Shown: one piece after another, positions 6,818 to 16,512 of the stretch
How positions within the stretch are numbered: position 1 is the stretch's first letter
Layout: each line of letters starts with the position of its first letter
Source: Duganella sp. CF517
Lineage (GTDB): Bacteria > Pseudomonadota > Gammaproteobacteria > Burkholderiales > Burkholderiaceae_D
Reading direction: 5' to 3'
Assembly: GCF_900110275.1 (NCBI RefSeq)
Contig: NZ_FODC01000004.1
Span: 434,001-498,000, forward strand
DNA length: 64,000 bases
Notes under the pieces: model-generated
Database searches by the model: none
What the model saw: only the letters and a program-made list of their open reading frames with translations
Told to the model about the DNA's origin: nothing
Made by a program: the position numbers and the translations under genes

Positions 6818-9448
6818 TTACGACTCGGCCGTCTTGGCGCTGTCGCCACGGTTCGCTTCCACCCGCTCCGCCGCCTTTTTGCCGGCCAGGAAGGCGTGGT
6901 CCGAGTTGTAGTACTCCCACTCGCTGTAGCGTCCCGCCAGCACGATATCGTGCTGCTCCATCCACGCGCGCACCGTCGCCACATTGTCCGCCCGCGCGTG
7001 GTCGTACACCACGTACGCGTACGGCATGTCGACCTGGTTGGCGGTGATCACCCGGTCATCCTCGCGCATCATGCCGACCTTGATGCAGTCCTGGATGCAG
7101 CGTTCGATCAGCGCTTCGCCATCGAGCGGCAACGGCTTCCACGGCGAATACGAGATCTCGCAGGTGAAGCCGAACCCGCCCGGCGCGTTGCATTCCGGGC
7201 TGGCGTTGCCCTGCACGAAGATGCGGTGGAAGATGCTGTCCTCCGGGTAGTAGATCCAGTGCTTGTCGGTGACGCCGGTGCGCGCGATGCCGATGTTCAC
7301 GCAGCGGATCGAGATGTGTTTCAAGCCCTCGGCCGCACGCCTGACCTCCGGCGGCGCCGCGTTGCCGATCAGCCGCACCAGTTCCGGCAGCGGCATGGTA
7401 CTGATCAACTGCTCGTACTGCAGGCGGCGGCCGTCGGCCAGCACCACCGTGTGCTCGTCCGGCAGGATGCATACGGCGTCCGCGTTGAGCTCGATCTTGC
7501 CGCGGATGTGCGGCAGGAAGCCCGACACCAGCGCCTGGAAGCCGCCGCGCTTGGGGTAGCCGAAGCGGGCGTTCGGCCCCATCGGCTTGGCGACCGGTTC
7601 CAGCGCGCCTTCGATGATCTGGTCCAGGTCCGGCAGCGGTACCCGTCCGCCCAGCCACGAGGTTTCCATGTCCTTCAGCGGCACCGTCCACAATTTCTTG
7701 TTGTACGGGATGGCGAAGTGGCGCGCGATGCCGGCGCCCCAAACGCGGTAGATGAAGTGTTCGAAGTCCTCGCCCTTGGCGGCGGTCGACATCGCGCTGG
7801 CGCTGCTGTTGGCGACGTCGGCGGTGCCGTCGGCGCAGCAATCGTCGACCTCGTTGCCGGCGGTGGCGCAGCTTTCGGCTTTGTCGGCCAGGCCGTAGCG
7901 CGATTCGATGGCGCCGACGATGCATTCCTTGATGACGGCCGGCGGCAGGCCGTACAGCGCGCCCTGGAACGGATAGCGCGTGAACACCTGCTTGCTGTAG
8001 ACCCAGGCTTCACGCATCTGCCAGTGCTGGTTGTCGCCGAGCAGGATGTCGTACAGTTTGAGCACGTACGGATCGTTGGAGAACATGATGTGGCCGGCGT
8101 AGTCGAAGGTGAAGCCCTGGTCCTGGATCGAGCGGCACCAGCCGCCGACGGTGGCGTTGCGCTCCAGCAGCACGGTGTCGGCGCCGAGGTGGTAGGCGGC
8201 CGACAGGCCGGTCGGTCCGGCGCCGACGATCAGGCAGCCGGTGCGCTGGGCGGCGGAGGCCTGGCGCATCGGATTGACGACGGCGCTGTTGGCGGGCGCG
8301 TCGGCGGCGGCGACGCGCGTGCCGTCCTGCTGGCTCAGCTTGGCGCCTTTGCCCGAGGGCGGGGTGCCGGCCAGCAGCGCGCGCATGGCGTCGGCGGTCG
8401 CTTCCCACGAGGTGTTGTCGACCACGGCGCGCATCTTCTCGTTCAGCGCCGCGCGCAACACCGGCGTCATCGCCAGCGCGGCCTCGCAGGCGCCGATGAA
8501 TTCCTCGTGGCTGTGGGCCACCCAGACGATGTCGCTATACGGATCTTCCACGTCCTTGATGGCGGTGCTGACGGACGGCAGTTCGGCCGCCATGTATTCG
8601 AGCACCTTGGTCGGGCTGATGTAGCGGGTCGACTCGTTGAGCGCGAACGGCAGCAGGCACACGTCCCAGCCGGCCAAAAATTGCGGCAGCGCGTCGTACG
8701 ACTGCTGGCCGAAATAGTGGATGTTGGGGCGCTGCGGCAGCGAGGCCGGATCGATCTTGACGACCGGACCGACCATCACCAATTGCCACTCCGGATGGGC
8801 GTCGGCCAGCGCGGCCAGCAGCGGGGCGTCGAAGCGCTCGTCGATGACGCCGTAGTAGCCCAGGCGTGGACCCGGAATGCCCGCGTGCAGCGGATGGGCG
8901 TTGCCGCGGTCGAGCGCCTGGTGGAAGTGCGCCGCGTCGACGCTGCTGGGGAAGCAGTGGGCGTTGTCGTGGCGGCCGCGCTTGGCCTCGTACAGGCTGG
9001 GGCCGCCCGTGAAGACCAGGTCGGCGATCTTGAGCAGCGCCGTTTCGCGCTGCAGCAGCTGCTTGGGCGGGTTCTTGAAGGCGGACAGCTCATCCATGCA
9101 ATCGTAGACCACCAGGCCGGCGTGCAGCGGCGGCAGCAGCGGCAGCGCCATCGGCGTGTAGAACCAGACGATGGGCGCGTCGTCGCCACGAATCAGGTCG
9201 GCCAGCAGCGGTTGCAGCAGCGGGATCTGGTCGTCGTGGAAACCGGGCGCGTGCACCGGCGTGTGCGGGCGGTAGACGGTGACGTTGGGCGCGGGAGAGG
9301 AGCTGTGCAGGAAGCTGTCGCCCTCATGGAACACTGGCTCCTCGACAAAGGTGATCTTGTAATGTTGTGCCAGGCGCGACAGGAGTTGTTGCGGCCGCTG
9401 GTAGACGAAGTCCCAGCGCAGATGGCAAAAGACGATGATGCTTTTCAT
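6818..9448 (-). CDS. Glycosyltransferase fused to UDP-galactopyranose-mutase-like FAD protein
   Basis: 876 residues, cytosolic. Residues 1-360 form a GT-B glycosyltransferase (start IIVFCHLRWDFVYQRP; sugar-nucleotide-site pattern YISPTKVLEYMAAELP at 276-291). After a poorly conserved linker (about 362-403), residues 404-876 are a FAD/NAD(P)-binding flavoprotein with the dinucleotide fingerprint GAGPTG (409-414), ERNATVGG, and a C-terminal GRYSEWEYYNSDHAF segment typical of UDP-galactopyranose-mutase/protoporphyrinogen-oxidase-like proteins. A low-complexity Ala/Ser/Cys insert (about 525-560) interrupts the flavin domain. The usual arrangement is two genes; here there is one frame with no stop. 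A good RBS (AGGGAG) precedes the ATG. It might make a furanose nucleotide sugar and transfer it; this is inference, since UGM catalytic residues cannot be verified by eye. Confidence 0.85.
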   Translation of the reverse strand: MKSIIVFCHLRWDFVYQRPQQLLSRLAQHYKITFVEEPVFHEGDSFLHSSSPAPNVTVYRPHTPVHAPGFHDDQIPLLQPLLADLIRGDDAPIVWFYTPMALPLLPPLHAGLVVYDCMDELSAFKNPPKQLLQRETALLKIADLVFTGGPSLYEAKRGRHDNAHCFPSSVDAAHFHQALDRGNAHPLHAGIPGPRLGYYGVIDERFDAPLLAALADAHPEWQLVMVGPVVKIDPASLPQRPNIHYFGQQSYDALPQFLAGWDVCLLPFALNESTRYISPTKVLEYMAAELPSVSTAIKDVEDPYSDIVWVAHSHEEFIGACEAALAMTPVLRAALNEKMRAVVDNTSWEATADAMRALLAGTPPSGKGAKLSQQDGTRVAAADAPANSAVVNPMRQASAAQRTGCLIVGAGPTGLSAAYHLGADTVLLERNATVGGWCRSIQDQGFTFDYAGHIMFSNDPYVLKLYDILLGDNQHWQMREAWVYSKQVFTRYPFQGALYGLPPAVIKECIVGAIESRYGLADKAESCATAGNEVDDCCADGTADVANSSASAMSTAAKGEDFEHFIYRVWGAGIARHFAIPYNKKLWTVPLKDMETSWLGGRVPLPDLDQIIEGALEPVAKPMGPNARFGYPKRGGFQALVSGFLPHIRGKIELNADAVCILPDEHTVVLADGRRLQYEQLISTMPLPELVRLIGNAAPPEVRRAAEGLKHISIRCVNIGIARTGVTDKHWIYYPEDSIFHRIFVQGNASPECNAPGGFGFTCEISYSPWKPLPLDGEALIERCIQDCIKVGMMREDDRVITANQVDMPYAYVVYDHARADNVATVRAWMEQHDIVLAGRYSEWEYYNSDHAFLAGKKAAERVEANRGDSAKTAES

Positions 9449-9889
9449 GATTTCTCCCTGTGCCCTTGCGGGTCGTTAGTAATTAGCGGGGTAGCGGGGT
9501 TATACGCCTGGAACATGGAACGGAAAGCACGACCGCGCGGTTTTTATTGTTGAGCTCGCTCATGCGGCGTCCCCCCGCCAAGCCGGAAAGGCTGATTTGA
9601 CGGGCGGTATGCGGAGGCGTGGCTGACATGGTCGGATCCAGGAGACGTCGGTTTCGACGCGCGCGCTGGGCCAGCGCGGCGCAAAAGATGTCAGCCAATC
9701 CTAGCAATGATCGACTATTTTTTCTTTTCAATTCCGCTAGGAAAAGCAGTTGTAAATCAGCCGCACTTTTGGTTTTTATTTGCGCCGATTTGCGCGTTCC
9801 GCTTGAAATTGAAATGCATTGCGCAGCCAAGATTGCTAGCATTATTTTTTCACCGCGCAACCGGCGCGGCACCGATGAAAAGGATGCGC
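9449..9889. other. Divergent intergenic region, 441 bp
   Basis: This separates the leftward glycosyltransferase fusion from the rightward GH2 gene. Bases 9700-9850 are clearly AT-richer than the surroundings and probably hold promoters for one or both genes. An 8-bp inverted pair, CTAGCAAT (9701-9708) and ATTGCTAG (9832-9839), flanks the AT-rich block. No gene or clear promoter box could be assigned. The frame open from 9707 merely reads into the GH2 gene. Confidence 0.5.
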
Positions 9890-11677
<1,788 letters not shown>

Positions 11678-11833
11678 TCCTACGTCAACAGCAGCGCTGG
11701 GCTGACAAGCTTCTGCTGAGTCAGCCGTAGAATGCAGTGGTCGGATCGTTTTGTCGACGCGGCAAGTAGGGCAACCGACTAAGCCGATGGTAGACGTGTG
11801 AAACGCTCACTTTAATAGTCAGGGAGAAGAAAA

Positions 11834-12103
11834 ATGAACTTTATCGGATGGATTGTAATTGGTGGTTTGCTGGGCTGGATCGCTAGCAAGGTCATGAACA
11901 CGGACGCGCAACAGGGCATCATCTTGAACGTCGTCGTCGGCATCGTCGGCGCCTTCCTCGGCGGCCTGGTGATCGCGCCGTTGCTGGGTACGGGCACGAT
12001 CAACGATGGCGACTTCAGCCTCGGTTCGCTGGGCGTCTCGTTCCTCGGCGCGGTCGTGCTGCTGGCGATCGCCAACCTGGTCTTCCGTGGACGCGCGCGC
12101 TAA
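11834..12103 (+). CDS. GlsB/YeaQ/YmgE family stress-response membrane protein
   Basis: 89 residues with three hydrophobic segments (about 3-20, 29-50, 66-84) and the family signature GWIVIGGLLGWIASKVM, then the Gly-rich NVVVGIVGAFLGG. These small transglycosylase-associated inner-membrane proteins are commonly induced by general stress; the biochemical role is unknown. A strong RBS (AGGGAGAAG) sits 4-5 bases before the ATG and a strong terminator follows, so it is a single-gene transcription unit. Confidence 0.92.
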   Translation: MNFIGWIVIGGLLGWIASKVMNTDAQQGIILNVVVGIVGAFLGGLVIAPLLGTGTINDGDFSLGSLGVSFLGAVVLLAIANLVFRGRAR

Positions 12104-12127
12104 TAGCCGCCGTCGCATCGCAGGATA

Positions 12128-12154
12128 AAAACACCGCCTTCATGGCGGTGTTTT
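12128..12154 (+). terminator. Rho-independent terminator after the GlsB-family gene
   Basis: Perfect 11-bp stem (AAAACACCGCC / GGCGGTGTTTT) around the 5-base loop TTCAT, ending in a T-run, 24 bp past the stop codon. The A-run on the 5' arm would give a U-run in the opposite direction as well, so it may work both ways. Confidence 0.9.
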
Positions 12155-12249
12155 CGTTTGGGCGCCGGAAAGCGCGATATTCAGGCGCAAAATCCGGCCG
12201 ATCCGTCCGGCCAGCGTAAAATACCGTCCGGATCGCCACAACGGCGTGT

Positions 12250-13251
12250 ATGGAAAACCAGGATATGCAGGATAACAAGGTCGCCGCGCAGTTTCGTCCG
12301 GACCTGGCGCGCTGGCGCCAGCTGGTCGCGCCCGCCTGGCTGGCGATGCTGATCGACGGCGCGCCGGTCGACGCCCGGCCATCGGCCGACTGGCGTTTGC
12401 TGGAGGTCGGATGCGGCGGCGCCGCGCCGTTCGAACACGGCCACATCCCCGGCGCTGCGTACATCGATAGCGGCCAGTTCGAGTGCGAACCGCTGTGGAA
12501 CAAGGTCGACGACCAGGTGCTGCTCGACCTGCTGCTGGCGCATGGCGTGCGCCACGAAACCACCGTCATCCTCTACGGCCGCAACAACCTGGCCGCCGCG
12601 CGGCTGGCGCACCTGCTGCTGTACGCCGGGGTGGACGATGTGCGCCTGCTCGATGGCGGCTTCGCGTCGTGGCAGGCCGCCGGTCACGCCTGCGCGCGGG
12701 GAGCGGTCGGCCCGGCGGGCCGGCCCGCCGCCGCCGGGTTCGGTGCGGCGTTTCCCGCGCATCCCGAATATTTGATCGGCACCAGCCAGGCGCGCGCGTT
12801 GCTGTCGACGGCCGATGGCGCGCTGGTCAGCATACGCAGCGAGGCGGAATTTCTCGGCAAAGTGTCCGGCTACAGCTACATCGCCGCGCGCGGGGATATT
12901 CCGGGTGCGCGCTGGGGCCGGGCCGGTGCCGATGGCGACGTCAACAGCATGAGCGCTTACCATCTCGCCGACGGCCGCATGAAGCCGGCCGCCGAGATCG
13001 CATTGCAATGGCGCCGGCAGGGCATCGTCGAGGGTTTGCAGATCGGGTTTTATTGCGGCACCGGGTGGCGCGCGTCCATGGCGTTTTTCTATGCCTGGCT
13101 GATGGGCTGGCCGCGCATCAGCGTGTACGACGGCGGCTGGCTGGAATGGAGCGGAGCGGATTTTGTCCGATTGACCGAGATCAAAGGCGGGGCGGGTCGC
13201 GATGCTAACGTGGGGGCCTTCCCACGCGAAGCCCCATCATGCATGTTCTAG
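12250..13251 (+). CDS. Two-domain sulfurtransferase (rhodanese)
   Basis: 333 residues. Two rhodanese domains: residues about 40-150 (EVGCGGAAPFEHGHIPGA, ILYGRNNLAAAR, LLDGGFASW) and about 180-315. The active-site Cys is only in the second domain (Cys269 in FYCGTGWRAS, the C-x4-R loop). The matching place in the first domain reads GRNNLA without Cys, so that domain is structural, as usual for tandem rhodaneses. It transfers sulfane sulfur, for example thiosulfate to cyanide or thiols. Its last 13 bases overlap the next gene, so it probably leads a three-gene operon with a glycosyltransferase and a deacetylase, an unusual partnership. An alternative start is the ATG at 12265. Confidence 0.88.
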   Translation: MENQDMQDNKVAAQFRPDLARWRQLVAPAWLAMLIDGAPVDARPSADWRLLEVGCGGAAPFEHGHIPGAAYIDSGQFECEPLWNKVDDQVLLDLLLAHGVRHETTVILYGRNNLAAARLAHLLLYAGVDDVRLLDGGFASWQAAGHACARGAVGPAGRPAAAGFGAAFPAHPEYLIGTSQARALLSTADGALVSIRSEAEFLGKVSGYSYIAARGDIPGARWGRAGADGDVNSMSAYHLADGRMKPAAEIALQWRRQGIVEGLQIGFYCGTGWRASMAFFYAWLMGWPRISVYDGGWLEWSGADFVRLTEIKGGAGRDANVGAFPREAPSCMF

Positions 13252-14369
13252 ACATCACCATGTACTACGCCGCCGAGGGTGGCGGCATCAGCAGCTATCT
13301 CAACGCCAAGGCCAACTGGCTGGCGCGCCACGGCCACGTACGCCACACAATACTGAGCTCGAGCGTCAAGCCTTGCAGCCTGACGCCGTCGGTGATCGCC
13401 TTGCCGGGTATCGCGCTGCCAGGCATTAACGGTTACCGTCTGCCGCGTTCGCTGCGCGCGCCGGCGCGCATCGTCCAGCGTTGCCGGCCCGATCTGCTGG
13501 AGGTCGGCGACGCCGGACCGTGCGCGCTGGCCGCGCTGCACGCGCGCCGGCGCCTGCCGGTGCCGCTGGTCGGCTTCTACCATTCGGACCTGCACGCGCT
13601 GGTCGGGCAGCGGTTCGGCCCGCGCGCGGCCGCTGCCGCCGGCGCGTATCTGCGGCACGTGTACACGCAGTTCGACCTGGTGCTCGCGCCCAGCAAGCTG
13701 ATGGTGCACCGGCTCAACCAGCTCGGCGTGGCGGGCGCCGTGCACCAGCCGCTGGGCGTGGACACCGACATCTTCAGCCCGGCGCGGCGCGATGCCGGGC
13801 TGCGCCGGCGTCTCGGACTGGCCGACGCCACCCGGTTGCTGGTCTACGCCGGCCGCTTCACGCCGCAGAAAAAGCTGGGCGTGCTGATCGAGGCGGTGCG
13901 GCGGCTCGGTCCTCCCTACCATCTGCTGTTGATCGGCGGCGGCGGCGCGTTGCCGGCGTCGCCCAACAGCACGATACTGCCGTTCGAGCGCGATCCCGCG
14001 CGCCTGGCGCGGCTGCTGGGCGGCTGCGACCTGCTGACCCATCCGGGCGACGGCGAAACCTTCGGCCTGATCGCGCTGGAGGCGATGGCCTGCGGCTTGC
14101 CGGTGCTGGGCACCGGCGGCGGGGTTGCCGAGTTGATCGATGCGGGCACGGGGCTGGTGGTGCGGCCGGACAGCGCGGCCAGCCTGGGCGAGGGCGTCGC
14201 GGCGCTGTTCGGCACGGACATGGCGCGGCTGGGCGCCAACGCCCGCCACAAGGCGTGCGCGCAGTTCGACTGGAATCGCATCATGCCGCAGTTGATGGAG
14301 CGCTACACCGCTTTGCTGGGCGCGCGCCGGCGCGCCGAGCCGGATCCGCAGGGCTGCCTTGTCGATTGA
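13239..14369 (+). CDS. Glycosyltransferase family 4 protein
   Basis: 376 residues, GT-B fold. The N-terminal Gly-rich acceptor loop is YAAEGGGISSYLN. The C-terminal nucleotide-sugar domain shows LLVYAGRFTPQKKLGVLIEA and the E-x7-E type motif GETFGLIALEAMACGLPVLGT (two Glu spaced by seven residues), which marks retaining GT4 enzymes such as mannosyltransferases. It overlaps the rhodanese gene by 13 bp and the deacetylase gene by 11 bp, so all three are likely co-translated. The acceptor is unknown; a lipid or surface glycan is plausible given the deacetylase next door. Confidence 0.9.
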   Translation: MHVLDITMYYAAEGGGISSYLNAKANWLARHGHVRHTILSSSVKPCSLTPSVIALPGIALPGINGYRLPRSLRAPARIVQRCRPDLLEVGDAGPCALAALHARRRLPVPLVGFYHSDLHALVGQRFGPRAAAAAGAYLRHVYTQFDLVLAPSKLMVHRLNQLGVAGAVHQPLGVDTDIFSPARRDAGLRRRLGLADATRLLVYAGRFTPQKKLGVLIEAVRRLGPPYHLLLIGGGGALPASPNSTILPFERDPARLARLLGGCDLLTHPGDGETFGLIALEAMACGLPVLGTGGGVAELIDAGTGLVVRPDSAASLGEGVAALFGTDMARLGANARHKACAQFDWNRIMPQLMERYTALLGARRRAEPDPQGCLVD

Positions 14370-15108
14370 GCGCAAGGCGCTGTGCGTCGCGATCCATGAC
14401 GTGGCGCCCGCCACCTGGCCGGCCTGCCAGCGCTTGCTGAGCGCGTTGTCCGAGGTCGCCGACATTCCGCTGACGCTGCTGGTGGTGCCGTGCTATCACG
14501 GCGACGACCGCGCCGACCCCGGCTACGACGCGATGCTGACGGCGCTGCTGGCGCGCGGCCACGAACTGGCGTTGCACGGTTATCGGCATCTGGACAGCGG
14601 GCCGCCGCCGTCGGGCTGGCGCCAGCGCTGGCTGCGCGGCGTCTACACGCGCCACGAAGGCGAGTTTTCCGCGCTGGGCGCGGCGCACAGCCGACTGCTG
14701 CTGGCGCGCGGCCTGCAGTGGTTCCACCGTCGCGGCTGGCCGGTCGACGGTTTCGTGCCGCCGGCGTGGCTGCTGGGCAGCGGCGCCTGGGTGGCGCTGC
14801 GCCGGGCGCCGTTTTCCTACACCACCACCTGGACCCGTTTCCACCTGCTGTCGTCCCGGCGCAGCATCTGGTCGCCCAGTCTGGTGTACGCGGCGCGCAA
14901 CCGCAGCGGACGGCAACTGTCGCCGCGCCTGGCCGTGGCGCAGGCGGCGTGCCTGGCGCCGGCCCCGCTGGTGCGCTTCGGCCTGCATCCGGCCGACGCC
15001 GCCCATCCGGCGCTGTTGCTGCATGCCCAGCATTTGCTGGGCGCGTTGCTGGAGGCGCGCGTGCCGATGACGAAGTCGGCGTTCGCGCGGCGCAGCCGAT
15101 CAGTTTGA
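14359..15108 (+). CDS. DUF2334 / polysaccharide deacetylase family protein
   Basis: 249 residues, no signal peptide. The start is like the NodB-fold DUF2334 family: ALCVAIHDVAPAT with a His-Asp pair (about 11-12), then GHELALHGYRH (metal-binding His motif), then PPAWLLG. These resemble zinc-dependent carbohydrate N-deacetylases; no exact substrate is known. The start is a TTG (14359) inside the end of the glycosyltransferase gene, an 11-bp overlap implying coupled translation; no in-frame ATG lies nearby before the conserved start. It may remove an acetyl group from the sugar added by the preceding enzyme. Confidence 0.85.
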   Translation: MSIERKALCVAIHDVAPATWPACQRLLSALSEVADIPLTLLVVPCYHGDDRADPGYDAMLTALLARGHELALHGYRHLDSGPPPSGWRQRWLRGVYTRHEGEFSALGAAHSRLLLARGLQWFHRRGWPVDGFVPPAWLLGSGAWVALRRAPFSYTTTWTRFHLLSSRRSIWSPSLVYAARNRSGRQLSPRLAVAQAACLAPAPLVRFGLHPADAAHPALLLHAQHLLGALLEARVPMTKSAFARRSRSV

Positions 15109-15150
15109 TGATTTTTCCGGCCGGTGTGGCAATAATGTTCCGGCGCTCTC

Positions 15151-15163
15151 TACAATAGCAGCG
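15151..15163 (+). promoter_or_regulatory. Possible -10 box placing the transcript start at the pectate lyase ATG
   Basis: TACAAT (15151-15156) lies only 7 bases before the ATG at 15164, and no Shine-Dalgarno can be seen. A start about 7 bases after this -10 box would make the mRNA leaderless. The -35 element is weak, so this is tentative. Confidence 0.3.
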
Positions 15164-16471
15164 ATGAAAAATACTCTCAGCGCGCTGTTGTTCCTCCCGT
15201 TCGCCGCCGCGCCGGCGTTCGCCACCAACTATTACGTCGCCCCCGGTGGCAGCGACAACGCCGCCGGCACGCAAGCGGCGCCGTGGGCATCGATCGCGCG
15301 GGCGCAAACCCGGGCCCAGGCCGGCGACACCGTCTACTTCCGTGGCGGTAAGTATGCCTACACGGCCGGCGTCGAGGCGTGCGCCAGCCGCACGGCGATC
15401 GTCAACGCCATCACGCTCGACAAAAGCGGCGCCGCCGGCCAGCCGATCCGGTACTGGGCGTACCCGGGCGAGACGCCGGTGTTCGATTTTTCCGCGATGA
15501 AGGATGATTGCCGCGTCAAGGGCTTCAATGTCACCGCCAGTTGGGTCCACCTGAAGGGGCTGGAGGTCACCGGCGCGCCGCAGCAGCCCGGCAACCGGCT
15601 CAACCACGAGTCGTGGGGCGTGTGGAACAGCGGCAGCAACAACGTTTTCGAATTGCTTAATTTACACCACAACATGGGGCCGGGGCTGTTCATCCAGAAC
15701 GGCGGCAATAATCTGGTGCTCAACAGCGACTCGCACCACAACTACGATCCGTACACGTCGAACGGGGCCGGCCAGAGCGCCGACGGCTTCGGCGCGCACA
15801 TCAAGGCCAACCAGCCGGGCAATGTGTTCCGCGGTTGCCGCGCGTGGATGAACACCGACGACGGGTTCGACCTGATCAACGCGTTCTCGCCGGTGACGAT
15901 TGAAAACTCGTGGGCGTGGCAGCATGGCTATCTGCCGGGGACCACCACGCCGCTGGCGGCGGGCAACGGCAACGGCATCAAGGCCGGCGGGTATGGCGGC
16001 GCGTATGTCGCCAACGGCGTGAAGCACACGGTGCGGTTCTCGGTGGCGTTCGCCAACAAGGCCGCGGGTTTTTATGCCAACCACCATCCGCTGGCGCTCG
16101 ATTTCTTTAACAACACGGCGTTCGGCAACGGCGCGAACTACAACATGCTGGGAATCGCGCCGGATGGTTCGGCGGTGAACTTCGGCAACCTGCGCAACAA
16201 CCTGGCGTACAAGGGGACGGCGACGTCGAACACCGCCGGGTTGGACATGCCGAACAACTCGTGGACCTTGCCGGTGCAGATAAGCGATGGCGACTTCGAG
16301 GACGTCTCCGCCAGCGGTTGGGATGCGCCGAGGCAGGCGGACGGCAGCCTGCCCCCGCTGCGCAGCTATCATTTGCGTTCGACCAGCGACCTGATCGGCA
16401 AGGGTGTCAATGTCGGGTTGCCGTTCAACGGTTCGGCGCCGGATTTGGGCGCGTTCGAGGCGGCGCGGTGA
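15164..16471 (+). CDS. Secreted right-handed beta-helix pectate lyase, PL9-like
   Basis: 435 residues with a signal peptide (MKNTLSALLFLPFAAAPAFA, cut near 20/21). The mature start NYYVAPGGSDNAAGTQAAPWASIARA is the usual cap of this beta-helix group. The calcium-binding cluster NTDDGFD (Asp232, Asp233, Asp236) and GNGIKAGG with Lys273 match the catalytic arrangement of family 9 pectate lyases (Ca-binding Asp triad plus Lys base). It would cleave polygalacturonate by beta-elimination in the periplasm or outside the cell. Single gene, 55 bp after the deacetylase gene. Together with the GH127 and GH2 genes it suggests growth on plant cell-wall material. Confidence 0.88.
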   Translation: MKNTLSALLFLPFAAAPAFATNYYVAPGGSDNAAGTQAAPWASIARAQTRAQAGDTVYFRGGKYAYTAGVEACASRTAIVNAITLDKSGAAGQPIRYWAYPGETPVFDFSAMKDDCRVKGFNVTASWVHLKGLEVTGAPQQPGNRLNHESWGVWNSGSNNVFELLNLHHNMGPGLFIQNGGNNLVLNSDSHHNYDPYTSNGAGQSADGFGAHIKANQPGNVFRGCRAWMNTDDGFDLINAFSPVTIENSWAWQHGYLPGTTTPLAAGNGNGIKAGGYGGAYVANGVKHTVRFSVAFANKAAGFYANHHPLALDFFNNTAFGNGANYNMLGIAPDGSAVNFGNLRNNLAYKGTATSNTAGLDMPNNSWTLPVQISDGDFEDVSASGWDAPRQADGSLPPLRSYHLRSTSDLIGKGVNVGLPFNGSAPDLGAFEAAR

Positions 16472-16512
16472 TGGCATGAGCCGCCGATGACGCATGGCGG
16501 CCCCGGTCGACA

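Noticed and set aside
6896..9553. 885-residue plus-strand open frame opposite the glycosyltransferase fusion
   Set aside because: Composition is typical of antisense frames in high-GC DNA, and the opposite strand encodes recognisable domains.
9701..9839. 8-bp inverted pair CTAGCAAT/ATTGCTAG as insertion-element ends
   Set aside because: Arms are short and 123 bp apart, with no target duplication or transposase; chance in an AT-rich stretch is likely.
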